Assembly: GCA_003978375.1 (NCBI GenBank)
Contig: QNZW01000117.1
Location: 1-10,220, forward strand
Direction of reading: 5' to 3'
Origin: Sulfurovum sp.
GTDB taxonomy: Bacteria > Campylobacterota > Campylobacteria > Campylobacterales > Sulfurovaceae
Length of the DNA stretch: 10,220 nucleotides
The notes under the pieces: model-generated
Told to the model about the DNA's origin: nothing
What the model saw: the letters and a program-made list of their open reading frames with translations, nothing else
Databases searched by the model: none
Program-made: the position numbers and the translations under genes
Part shown: piece by piece, positions 1 through 6,335 of the stretch
Layout of the letters: each line of letters starts with the position of its first letter
Position numbering within the stretch: position 1 is the first letter of the stretch

Positions 1-323
1 TAAGATTGATTGATGCTTCAGGTGATGAAGTGACTACATTAGATGTAGATGGTAAAGGAACATGGGATGTAAATACAGATACAGGAAAAGTAAGTTTTAC
101 TCCAGTAGATGACTTTGCAGGAAGAGTGAGTGTAGCGTACCATATTAAAGACAATTGTGGAAAAGTGAGTAATAGTGCGAGAGTAACTATAACCTACAAC
201 GCAACATGTTCTAATGTAACAGACAGTGGTTCAACATTAGGCACACTTAGTATGCTTATTCTCATGATACTTACAGGAGTTATTGGACTCTATTATGTCA
301 GAAGAGAAGAATTGAGAGGTTAA
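1..323 (+). CDS. C-terminal end of a large surface/secreted protein with CshA-like fibril repeat and C-terminal anchor (5' partial)
   Basis: The frame is open to the left edge of the window (first complete codon at base 3), so the TTG at 6 is internal and only about 106 C-terminal residues are visible. Residues about 10-65 form one beta-rich repeat with the pattern G-x-W-x-V-N-T-x-T-G-K-V-x-F-T-P, then F-A-G-R-V and Y-H-I-K-D-N-C-G. This matches CshA-type fibril / bacterial Ig-like tandem repeats of adhesins. Two cysteines (about residues 52 and 69) could form a disulfide. A short Ser/Gly/Thr linker leads to a hydrophobic helix (about 80-98) followed by RREELRG. This small-residue motif, helix and basic tail resemble sorting tails such as PEP-CTERM or GlyGly-CTERM, but I cannot assign a named family. 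Role inferred: cell-surface adhesin or matrix protein. It is followed by a hairpin terminator and appears transcriptionally separate from rpsA. Confidence 0.75.
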   Translation, partial: RLIDASGDEVTTLDVDGKGTWDVNTDTGKVSFTPVDDFAGRVSVAYHIKDNCGKVSNSARVTITYNATCSNVTDSGSTLGTLSMLILMILTGVIGLYYVRREELRG

Positions 324-365
324 TAGTACTCTGTTTCTCTCTTTTAAATACACAGATATTTTTAA

Positions 366-390
366 AAAGCCAAGAGATACTCTTGGCTTT
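366..390 (+). terminator. Hairpin terminator after the surface-protein gene
   Basis: A perfect 11-bp stem (AAAGCCAAGAG / CTCTTGGCTTT) with a 3-base ATA loop lies 43 bases after the stop at 323. The tail has only three T residues from the stem itself and then ATGATAC, so it is not a textbook T-tract terminator on the + strand. The A-rich left flank (AAAAA at 364-368, preceded by T residues) means it could also work on the - strand. Its position and stability make transcription termination the likeliest role. Confidence 0.6.
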
Positions 391-413
391 ATGATACAAA
401 ATATATGAAACCT

Positions 414-453
414 AAACTCTGTAATAAAACTTGAAAATAATATTATAGAGTTT
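414..453. repeat. Interrupted inverted repeat between the surface-protein gene and rpsA
   Basis: AAACTCT at 414-420 is complementary to AGAGTTT at 447-453. Pairing extends imperfectly on both sides: CC with GG outside, and TAAT with ATTA inside after one mismatched position. The remaining loop is about 18 bases and AT-rich. It could be a second weak terminator or an mRNA structure. No gene lies in the 298-base stretch 324-621; it holds the hairpin at 366-390, this repeat, a direct repeat of AATATCCA (532-539 and 541-548), a 6-2-6 palindrome at 555-568, and the rpsA promoter. Confidence 0.35.
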
Positions 454-583
454 GGATTTATTAAAATATTTGTCAATACTTCTTAGAAATTTTAGTGAAT
501 TTAATACTCTTTTTTGAAAGAACAATAAAAAAATATCCACAATATCCAGAATGCATAATAAGTATTATTTAGGTTTAAATGGG

Positions 584-589
584 TATAAT
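584..589 (+). promoter_or_regulatory. -10 box of the rpsA promoter
   Basis: A consensus TATAAT preceded by GGG lies 32 bases before the rpsA start codon, predicting a 5' UTR of about 25 bases. No TTGACA-like -35 is seen at the right distance, which is usual for Campylobacterota vegetative promoters. A 6-2-6 palindrome (ATAATA-AG-TATTAT, 555-568) occupies the place of the -35 element. Confidence 0.6.
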
Positions 590-621
590 AACGCAAAATT
601 TGTGTGCACATAAGGATAGGA

Positions 622-2274
622 ATGAAGTTCGAAGATATCGAAATAGAAGAAGTAGATTTTGAGGCGATGCTCGAGGAATCGTTTAAAAAATCAGAATCAA
701 AAAGTGATTTAGTAACTGGGACAATCGTTAAGATTGATGAAAAAGACAATTTAGTCGTAGTTGATATTGGTGGAGGAAGAGATGCAAATCTTTCACTTGA
801 TGAAATTAGAGACGAAGAAGGTAATATTACGTTTGCTGTAGGTGATACTATCAACGTTGTTACGCAAGGAAGAGGTCGTATTTCTTATAAAGCCGCTCTT
901 TCTCGTGCTGCATTAAATGAGTTTATTGCTGAATATGATGAAGAACAAGAGTATATCATCGAAGGTGTCGTCACCAAGAAAAACAAAGGTGGATATGTTG
1001 TCGAAGTCGATGGTTTAGAATTTTTTATGCCACGTACACTCTCTTACCTTTCATCAAAAATAGATCCAATTGGAAAAAAAGTAAAAGCTGTTATTGTAAA
1101 AGTAGATAAAGAAAAAGGTTCAGTGGTTGTTTCAAGAAAAGAGCTTATTGAGCGTGACAAAGCAAAAACAGATGAAATCGTTGGTGCATTGCTTGAAAAT
1201 AAAGATCCAGTTATTGGTACTATCAAAAAAATAACTTCTTATGGTATGTTTGTGGATGTAGGTGGCATGGATGGACTTGTACACTATTCTCAAATTTCTC
1301 ATAAAGGACCTGTAAATCCTTCTAAATATTTTTCTGAAGGTGATGAAGTAAATGTGATTGCACTTGAATATGATAAAAAGAAAAGACATTTGTCGCTTTC
1401 TATAAAAGATGCAAATCCAGATCCTTGGGCAGATATTGATGCTATTATTGGCGTAGGCGATACAGTAACTGCTACAGTATCAAACATAGAACCTTACGGC
1501 GTGTTTGTTGATTTAGGTGAAGATCTTGAAGCATTTTTACATGTCTCTGAAATCTCTTGGGATAAAAATGTGAAACACCCTAAAGATTATTTGGAAAATG
1601 ATTCTGAAATTAATGTTGAAGTGATTGAAATAGATAAAGAGGGTAGAAGATTAAGAGTGAGTCTTAAAAATCTTCTTCCTAAGCCTATGGATGCATTTAG
1701 TGCTGAAAATAAAGTAGGGGATGTGGTTACTGGCGTGATAACATCTATTACTGAATTTGGTGCATTCGTCAAAGTTGGTGCAATAGAAGGGCTTCTTCAT
1801 AATCAGGAGGTCTCTTGGGACAAATCTAAAAATGCAAAATCTGAACTTAATGTTGGTGATGAAGTCGAAGTAAAAATTATTAAAATTGACAAAGACGCAG
1901 GAAAAGTGTCATTAAGTAAAAAGGCACTGGAAGATTCGCCTATTAAAGCGTTTGCACAGACTCATAAAAATGGAGCTATCGTTACAGGTATAGTAAAAGA
2001 TACAAAAGATTTTGGTGTATTTATCTCACTTGAAGATAATATTGATGCACTCATTCGAACAGAAGATCTTTATCCACTTAAATTTGATGAAATTGAAAAA
2101 GGGCAAGAGATCAAAGGTGTTATTAGCTTTATTGATGCAAACAATGACAGAATTAGAGTTTCTGTAAAGCGTTTAGAACGTCAAGAAGAGAGAGAGGCTA
2201 TGGAACAACTTAATCTTGAGCAAGATGATAGCATGACTTTAGGTGATGCGTTTGGTGATATGCTCAAAAAATAG
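622..2274 (+). CDS. rpsA: 30S ribosomal protein S1
   Basis: Ribosomal protein S1 binds the leader of mRNAs on the 30S subunit and helps unfold and position them for initiation. The 550-residue product shows six S1 (OB-fold) RNA-binding repeats, at about residues 29-93, 109-174, 194-263, 277-349, 365-435 and 449-518. Repeats 3-5 carry the hallmark pattern of YGMFVDVGG, YGVFVDLG or FGAFVKVG followed by an L-x-H-x-x-x-(I/V)-S core. The two N-terminal repeats are more diverged, as expected for the ribosome-binding part. The acidic N-terminus and a C-terminal tail (about 519-550, rich in E, D and M) flank them. I chose the ATG at 622 over an in-frame GTG at 604 because AAGGA at 612-616 is ideally spaced from 622, and 604 lies too close to the predicted transcription start. 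Six domains and about 550 residues are normal for this family in the phylum. It has its own promoter; serA follows after 106 bases and may be partly co-transcribed. Confidence 0.97.
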   Translation: MKFEDIEIEEVDFEAMLEESFKKSESKSDLVTGTIVKIDEKDNLVVVDIGGGRDANLSLDEIRDEEGNITFAVGDTINVVTQGRGRISYKAALSRAALNEFIAEYDEEQEYIIEGVVTKKNKGGYVVEVDGLEFFMPRTLSYLSSKIDPIGKKVKAVIVKVDKEKGSVVVSRKELIERDKAKTDEIVGALLENKDPVIGTIKKITSYGMFVDVGGMDGLVHYSQISHKGPVNPSKYFSEGDEVNVIALEYDKKKRHLSLSIKDANPDPWADIDAIIGVGDTVTATVSNIEPYGVFVDLGEDLEAFLHVSEISWDKNVKHPKDYLENDSEINVEVIEIDKEGRRLRVSLKNLLPKPMDAFSAENKVGDVVTGVITSITEFGAFVKVGAIEGLLHNQEVSWDKSKNAKSELNVGDEVEVKIIKIDKDAGKVSLSKKALEDSPIKAFAQTHKNGAIVTGIVKDTKDFGVFISLEDNIDALIRTEDLYPLKFDEIEKGQEIKGVISFIDANNDRIRVSVKRLERQEEREAMEQLNLEQDDSMTLGDAFGDMLKK

Positions 2275-2316
2275 ATGAATGACTTCACCTCGTACTTTTT
2301 TAAGAGTATGGGGTTC

Positions 2317-2351
2317 TATGCGATAACGCATATCTTCGTACAAATATGTAC
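2317..2351 (+). repeat. Two small hairpins in the rpsA-serA spacer
   Basis: TATGCG-ATAA-CGCATA (2317-2332) is a perfect 6-bp stem with a 4-base loop. Six bases later comes GTACA-AATA-TGTAC (2338-2351), a 5-bp stem with a 4-base loop. Neither is followed by a T run, so they are weak terminator candidates; they could be RNA-processing or stability elements between the rpsA and serA parts of one transcript. I see no convincing -10 box for a separate serA promoter. Confidence 0.35.
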
Positions 2352-2380
2352 ACTAAAAAATTTACAAAAAAGGTACTACA

Positions 2381-3970
2381 ATGTCCAAAAAAACCATTGT
2401 TGTTTGTGACCATATACACCAAGATGGATTAGATATTCTTGCAAAAGACCCAGAAATAGAGCTTATTAATGCAGCAGATGAACCAAAAGAGACACTTGTT
2501 TCTAAGATTATTCCTTTAGCAGATGTAGCTATAACGCGTTCTTCGACAGATGTTGATGATGCTTTTTTGGAAAATGCCAAAAAAATTACAGCTGTTGTAC
2601 GTGCTGGAGTTGGTGTGGATAATGTAGATATTCCTGCTTCTTCAAAACAGGGTATTGTCATTATGAATGTGCCTACAGCCAATACTATCGCAGCAGTTGA
2701 ATTAACTATGGCTCATATGCTTTCATGTGTAAGAACATTTCCGTATGCACACAATAATCTAAAACAAGATCGCGTGTGGAGAAGACAAGATTGGTATGGA
2801 ACAGAACTAAAAGATAAAAAACTGGGCATTATTGGTTTTGGAAATATTGGTTCTCGTGTAGGGATTAGAAGTAAAGCATTTGAAATGAATGTGATTGCGT
2901 ATGATCCTTATATTGATCCTGCTAAAGCTACAGATTTGGACATAGAATATACTAAAAATTTTGATGATATTTTAGCCTGTGATATTATTACCATTCATAC
3001 ACCTAAAAATGCGGAAACGATTGGCATAATAGGTAAAGAAGAGATTGCAAAAATGAAAGAAGGTGTCATTTTAATCAATTGTGCTAGAGGTGGGTTATAT
3101 GATGAAGAAGCTCTTTTAGAAGGATTAACTTCAGGTAAAATTGCTATGGCAGGTATTGATGTATTTAACAAAGAACCAGCAACAGATAATCCACTGCTTG
3201 ATCTTAACAATGTAACTGTCACACCTCACCTTGGAGCAAATACAAAAGAGTCTCAAAAAAATATTGCCATTCAAGCAGCAGAAAATGCAATAGCAGCAGC
3301 CAAAGGAATTGCATATCCAAATGCACTTAATTTACCTATAAAAGAGAATGAGTTACCTACATTTGTAAAACCTTATCTTGAACTGATTCAAAAAATAGGA
3401 CATCTTTCTGCACAGATTACCAAAAGTGCTGTAAAATCTATTAAGATAATAGCAGCTGGTCCTGTGGCTGAATATATAGATTCAATGGGGACGTTTGCCA
3501 CAGTAGGTGTACTAACAGAGGCACTTGGCGATCAGATAAATTATGTCAATGCTGAGTTTGTTGCAAAAGATCGTGGTATTGATATTGTTAAAAAGATTAA
3601 ACCAAACAATAGTGGCTTTACCAATAAGGTATGTGTTAAGCTTACAACATCTGAGGGTACTATTTCTATAGCAGGAACAGTATTTGATGATACGGTACAA
3701 CGTATTATTGAAATCGATGATTATATTTTGGATGTAGAACCAAAAGGGACAATGATTTTCTTCAGAAATACAGACACGCCAGGTGTGATTGGAGATGTAG
3801 GTAAAATTATTGCAGAGAATGGATTGAATATCTCTGACTTTAGATTGGGTAGAGATTCTAAACAACAAGCATTGGCTGTGGTAAGAGTAGATGGCATCGT
3901 AACCAAAAAAATATTAGATGAGCTCAGTGCTTTAAAAGAATTTATTAGCGTATCTCACGCAAGTATATAA
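2381..3970 (+). CDS. serA: D-3-phosphoglycerate dehydrogenase, long form with ACT domain
   Basis: Catalyses the NAD-dependent oxidation of 3-phosphoglycerate to 3-phosphohydroxypyruvate, the first committed step of serine synthesis, in the cytoplasm. The 529-residue protein has a split substrate-binding domain around a Rossmann NAD-binding domain with GFGNIG at 152-157. It keeps the family's catalytic trio: Arg236 (in CARGG), Glu265 (in FNKEP) and His283 (in TPHLGA). Residues about 320-450 are the intervening allosteric substrate-binding domain of long-form (type 1) enzymes. Residues about 456-529 form an ACT domain containing TPGVIGDVGKIIAENGLNI, the usual serine-binding feedback site. The length fits the 525-530 residues typical of this form. 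The ATG is preceded by AAGG at 2370-2373, 7 bases away. It lies downstream of rpsA, as I recall from other Campylobacterota. Serine feedback inhibition is expected from the family, not shown here. Confidence 0.97.
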   Translation: MSKKTIVVCDHIHQDGLDILAKDPEIELINAADEPKETLVSKIIPLADVAITRSSTDVDDAFLENAKKITAVVRAGVGVDNVDIPASSKQGIVIMNVPTANTIAAVELTMAHMLSCVRTFPYAHNNLKQDRVWRRQDWYGTELKDKKLGIIGFGNIGSRVGIRSKAFEMNVIAYDPYIDPAKATDLDIEYTKNFDDILACDIITIHTPKNAETIGIIGKEEIAKMKEGVILINCARGGLYDEEALLEGLTSGKIAMAGIDVFNKEPATDNPLLDLNNVTVTPHLGANTKESQKNIAIQAAENAIAAAKGIAYPNALNLPIKENELPTFVKPYLELIQKIGHLSAQITKSAVKSIKIIAAGPVAEYIDSMGTFATVGVLTEALGDQINYVNAEFVAKDRGIDIVKKIKPNNSGFTNKVCVKLTTSEGTISIAGTVFDDTVQRIIEIDDYILDVEPKGTMIFFRNTDTPGVIGDVGKIIAENGLNISDFRLGRDSKQQALAVVRVDGIVTKKILDELSALKEFISVSHASI

Positions 3971-3976
3971 ACATCA

Positions 3977-4000
3977 TTCGCAGGAACTTTTTTCTGCGAA
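3977..4000 (+). terminator. Hairpin after serA
   Basis: TTCGCAG (3977-3983) pairs with CTGCGAA (3994-4000), and two further A-T pairs form inside across one bulged G. The stem starts 7 bases after the serA stop. The T run (3988-3993) lies in the loop, not after the stem, and the tail is AACTTCATC, so intrinsic termination is plausible but not textbook. It is the only GC-containing structure in an otherwise AT-rich spacer and fits as the end of the rpsA-serA unit. Confidence 0.5.
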
Positions 4001-4030
4001 AACTTCATCAATAAAACTTATTATAATCAA

Positions 4031-4061
4031 ATATAATATTAAACATAATTTAATATTATAT
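4031..4061. repeat. 13-bp perfect AT-only inverted repeat
   Basis: ATATAATATTAAA at 4031-4043 is the exact reverse complement of TTTAATATTATAT at 4049-4061, with a 5-base loop CATAA. It lies midway in the spacer between serA and the efflux operon, about 70 bases upstream of the operon's -10 box. Possible roles are a bidirectional terminator, a binding site for an AT-preferring regulator or nucleoid protein, or a site prone to cruciform extrusion. Its right arm overlaps the next palindrome by 3 bases. Confidence 0.55.
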
Positions 4062-4089
4062 GATGTAAAATCTCATGAGATTTATCATA
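4059..4089. repeat. Extended palindrome centred on TCTCATGAGA
   Basis: AAATCTCA|TGAGATTT (4068-4083) is a perfect 16-base palindrome. It is extended by TATGAT on the left (4059-4064, after a 3-base bulge GTA) and ATCATA on the right (4084-4089). It lies about 42 bases upstream of the efflux operon's -10 box, a distance suited to an activator or an auxiliary operator. No cognate regulator gene lies in the window. Confidence 0.45.
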
Positions 4090-4097
4090 AGATTTCT

Positions 4098-4122
4098 TAA
4101 AGAATACTAGATAAATTCTTTA
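4098..4122. promoter_or_regulatory. Operator-like inverted repeat upstream of the efflux operon promoter
   Basis: TAAAGAAT (4098-4105) and ATTCTTTA (4115-4122) form a perfect 8-bp inverted repeat with a 9-base spacer ACTAGATAA. The half-site core also forms a tighter overlapping palindrome TTCTT-A-AAGAA (4094-4104), so three TTCTT/AAGAA half-sites occur in 27 bases. The right arm ends 8 bases before the -10 box, so a bound dimer would cover the -35 region and block RNA polymerase. Efflux operons are commonly repressed by TetR- or MarR-type proteins at such sites. Assignment to any regulator is inference. Confidence 0.45.
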
Positions 4123-4130
4123 TCTTTTGT

Positions 4131-4136
4131 TATAAT
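4131..4136 (+). promoter_or_regulatory. -10 box of the efflux operon promoter
   Basis: A consensus TATAAT, preceded by TTTTGT, lies 25 bases upstream of the ATG at 4162 and predicts a transcription start near 4143. There is no recognisable -35; that position falls inside the 4098-4122 inverted repeat. An in-frame ATG at 4135 overlaps this box and so cannot be the start on a transcript made from it. Confidence 0.6.
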
Positions 4137-4161
4137 GATTACTAATTATTGGGAGAGTTTA

Positions 4162-5526
4162 ATGACAATGAAAAAATTATTTTTTTTATTTATAAGTATG
4201 ACAGCATTTTTATCTGCAGGGATGAAAAATTTGACACTTCAACATGCACTTCAAATGCTGGATAAAAATAACCTCGAATTAAAAATATCACGTTTTACCG
4301 AGCAGATGAAATCGTATGAAGCAAAAGCGGCCAAAGGTTACAGCTATGGTAAGCTAGATGCAACTATAAAAGGGATACGATCCAATGATTCTGGAAATGT
4401 TTTTGGATTCAAATTGCAAAGTAGGGAAGCCAGTTTTGGTGATTTTGGTTTTGCCGATTTTGATATGTCTGGTAAGACAAATCCTTTACCTGTGCAACCT
4501 AAAGCATTGAATTATCCAGATTCTCGTAACTTTTATCAAACCAAAATAACTTATATGCTTCCTGTGTATACAGGAGGAAAATTAAGTGAATATGAAAATA
4601 TCACATCTTCTATGTATCAAATGAGTCAATATGACACACAAAAATTATATAATGAAAAAATATTTCAAACCAAAAAAGCATTTTATGATATTTCACTTGT
4701 AAGTAATTATATCTCTAATCTTTCACAAATTATTGGAAATATTGAACATTTAGAGGCTATTGTAAAAATGATGAAAAAAGAAGGATATGCTAAAAATATA
4801 GATATTCTTGAAGTACAAGCACGTAAAGCAGAAGTGGAAAATATGTATAATCAAGCCAAACTCAATAAAGATTTGGCTTATCAGTTTCTCTCATTTTTAC
4901 TCAATACGGAAATTACTTCTATCAAAAAGGTCAATGATAAAGCACCCATGCCTCATGTAGACAAATATGCATTAGAAGAAAATAATATTGATATACAAAA
5001 AGCACTTTTGGGTTTAAAAATTACACAAATGGCATTGGGTGTAGAAGAAGCAAATTTTCTTCCAAATGTAGGTGCCTTTGCTGAATATGGATCAGCAGAC
5101 AATACTTTTTGGGGAGATTTTTCAGATCATGATGCCTATACTTTTGGGTTACAGCTTAATTGGAATTTGTATAATGGTGGCGTGGATAAAGCCAATCTCG
5201 AACGTGCAAAGGTAAATTATTTGAAAGTGCAAAATCAAGTAGATTTAGCCAAAAGTGGTATATCACTTAAGGTCAAAAAATTACAAACGGAAATATTTTC
5301 TAAAAACGAAGAGATTAAAAGTTTTAACAAACAACTAAATTTTGCAAAAGAGGTTTATGAAAATTATAGTGAAAGATATAAAGAAGGTCTTGTGTCAATT
5401 TCAGATTTACTGATTAAGCAATCTAAAGAACTTGAATTACTTTTAAAACTTTTAACAGAAAAAAACAAACGTAATACAAAAATATTTGAATTAAATAGTA
5501 TTTTAAATACAAAAGGAAGGGTATAA
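4162..5526 (+). CDS. TolC-family outer-membrane efflux channel
   Basis: Outer-membrane factor of a tripartite RND exporter, forming the trimeric barrel and periplasmic tunnel. The 454-residue product starts with a signal peptide: charged start (MTMKK), hydrophobic core 6-18, likely cleavage near FLSAG (about residue 19-20). No lipobox cysteine is present, so it is not lipidated. Two homologous outer-membrane efflux repeats follow. The first has ITYMLPVYTGGKLSEYE near 129-145; the second has FLPNVGAFAEYG near 299-310, LNWNLYNGGVDKANLE near 332-347, and the terminal helix signature ERYKEGLVSISDLL near 404-417. Long coiled-coil helices occupy about 155-245 and 340-445. I chose ATG 4162 because GGGAG (4151-4155) sits 6 bases upstream; ATG 4168 is an alternative, and 4135 is excluded by the -10 box. 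It is the first gene of the operon, with 1 base between its stop and the adaptor. The length is normal for the family. The substrate is unknown. Confidence 0.93.
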   Translation: MTMKKLFFLFISMTAFLSAGMKNLTLQHALQMLDKNNLELKISRFTEQMKSYEAKAAKGYSYGKLDATIKGIRSNDSGNVFGFKLQSREASFGDFGFADFDMSGKTNPLPVQPKALNYPDSRNFYQTKITYMLPVYTGGKLSEYENITSSMYQMSQYDTQKLYNEKIFQTKKAFYDISLVSNYISNLSQIIGNIEHLEAIVKMMKKEGYAKNIDILEVQARKAEVENMYNQAKLNKDLAYQFLSFLLNTEITSIKKVNDKAPMPHVDKYALEENNIDIQKALLGLKITQMALGVEEANFLPNVGAFAEYGSADNTFWGDFSDHDAYTFGLQLNWNLYNGGVDKANLERAKVNYLKVQNQVDLAKSGISLKVKKLQTEIFSKNEEIKSFNKQLNFAKEVYENYSERYKEGLVSISDLLIKQSKELELLLKLLTEKNKRNTKIFELNSILNTKGRV

Positions 5527-5527
5527 A

Positions 5528-6331
5528 ATGGTAAGTATATTCAAAACAGTTGTTTTATCCATCTCATTGATGGTTTCAACGATGGCAGCAGTGGAGATAC
5601 ATTTAAGTGGTTCAGTCGTCTCAGACAACCAAAAAATGCTCACAAGCAGATATATGGGATATGTAAAAAATATGGCTGTCTCAGAAGGCGATATTGTAAA
5701 AAAAGGTCAACTCTTATATGAAATAGACTCAAAAGAGATAGAGTCAGCAGAACGACAAGTGGATCTTGGTATTTCTCAGGCTAGACTCGCGTTGCAGATG
5801 AATAAAAATCAATACAACAATGTCTTGACAAACCTGGCCAGACATAAACGGCTCTATAAGAAAAAAATGGTTTCAAAATATGAGTTAGAGACCTTAGAAC
5901 TTGCTGCAAAAAATTTAAAAGATATGGTGAGTATTTCTGAACAACAAGTACGTCAAGCTGAGGCTAAAAAAGAAGAAGTTTTAAATCAATATAACTATTT
6001 AAAAATTCATGCACCCAATGAAGGGGTGATTGTAGCAAAAAAGTTGAATGAAGGAGAGATGGCAATACCTGGAATGCCAGCGGTGATTTTGACAGATTTA
6101 AGTAAGTTAAAAATCATTGCTGAAATTTCTGAAACACAACTGAAGTTTATTAGTATGAATAAAGCTGTAAATATTGAAATTCCTTCTATTGGACTTCAGA
6201 CTAAAGGACATATTACTTCTATTATTCCTAGTTCGAATCCTATGACACACAAGTTTAAAATCAAAATGACGTTTGATACCAAAGGACGTTCGGTGTATCC
6301 TGGTATGTATGCCAAAATTATTATTAGGTAG
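5528..6331 (+). CDS. Short RND periplasmic adaptor (membrane fusion protein, HlyD/AcrA family)
   Basis: Bridges the RND pump to the TolC-type channel in the periplasm. The 267-residue product has an N-terminal hydrophobic segment (5-20, cleavage possible after STMA) and no lipid-attachment cysteine. Residues about 38-68 are the first half of the lipoyl domain (Y-M-G-Y-V, then V-S-E-G-D-I-V-K-K-G-Q-L-L). An alpha-helical coiled-coil hairpin follows (about 70-155). The second lipoyl half is HAPNEGVIVAKKLNEGEMAIPG (161-182, starting at HAP). A beta-barrel domain follows (about 185-267), ending in VYPGMYAKIIIR. AcrA-like adaptors usually have 350-400 residues and continue past this PGM motif into a membrane-proximal domain; here the stop comes 8 residues after it. 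The SD GGAAGGG (5515-5521) lies 6 bases before the ATG. The next gene starts 4 bases after the stop, leaving no room for a lost C-terminus. The adaptor call is secure; substrate specificity is not inferable. Confidence 0.9.
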   Translation: MVSIFKTVVLSISLMVSTMAAVEIHLSGSVVSDNQKMLTSRYMGYVKNMAVSEGDIVKKGQLLYEIDSKEIESAERQVDLGISQARLALQMNKNQYNNVLTNLARHKRLYKKKMVSKYELETLELAAKNLKDMVSISEQQVRQAEAKKEEVLNQYNYLKIHAPNEGVIVAKKLNEGEMAIPGMPAVILTDLSKLKIIAEISETQLKFISMNKAVNIEIPSIGLQTKGHITSIIPSSNPMTHKFKIKMTFDTKGRSVYPGMYAKIIIR

Positions 6332-6335
6332 ATTC

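Noticed and set aside
237..476. Antisense 79-codon open frame spanning the surface-protein end and the 366-390 hairpin
   Set aside because: It reads through a strong terminator-like hairpin, overlaps a real gene end and shows no protein-like features.
604..621. GTG at 604 as the rpsA start, adding six residues
   Set aside because: It lies only about 8 bases after the predicted transcription start and has no SD; ATG 622 has AAGGA at ideal spacing and gives the usual N-terminus.
501..854. Antisense open frame over the rpsA start, and similar ones on the - strand at 2362-2682, 7385-7765 and 9846-10085
   Set aside because: Each lies opposite a well-supported gene, has low-complexity Ser/Ile/Phe-rich translation expected from antisense of AT-rich coding DNA, and lacks promoter or SD support.
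2275..2409. 44-codon open frame starting directly after the rpsA stop and overlapping serA by 29 bases
   Set aside because: It has no SD, an odd composition and no recognisable family, and its end reads through the serA start region. Probably chance.
4135..4161. ATG at 4135 as the start of the TolC-family gene
   Set aside because: It overlaps the TATAAT box, lacks an SD, and would place a non-signal-like stretch before a good signal peptide; ATG 4162 has GGGAG upstream.
4180..4187. T8 run in the TolC-family signal peptide as a phase-variation switch
   Set aside because: Eight T residues is short for slipped-strand switching, and the run simply encodes Phe/Leu codons of a hydrophobic core in an AT-rich genome.
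6273..6335. ATG at 6273 as the start of the first RND half
   Set aside because: It lies inside the adaptor's conserved beta-barrel end; the 21 extra residues are out-of-frame adaptor sequence and not RND-like.
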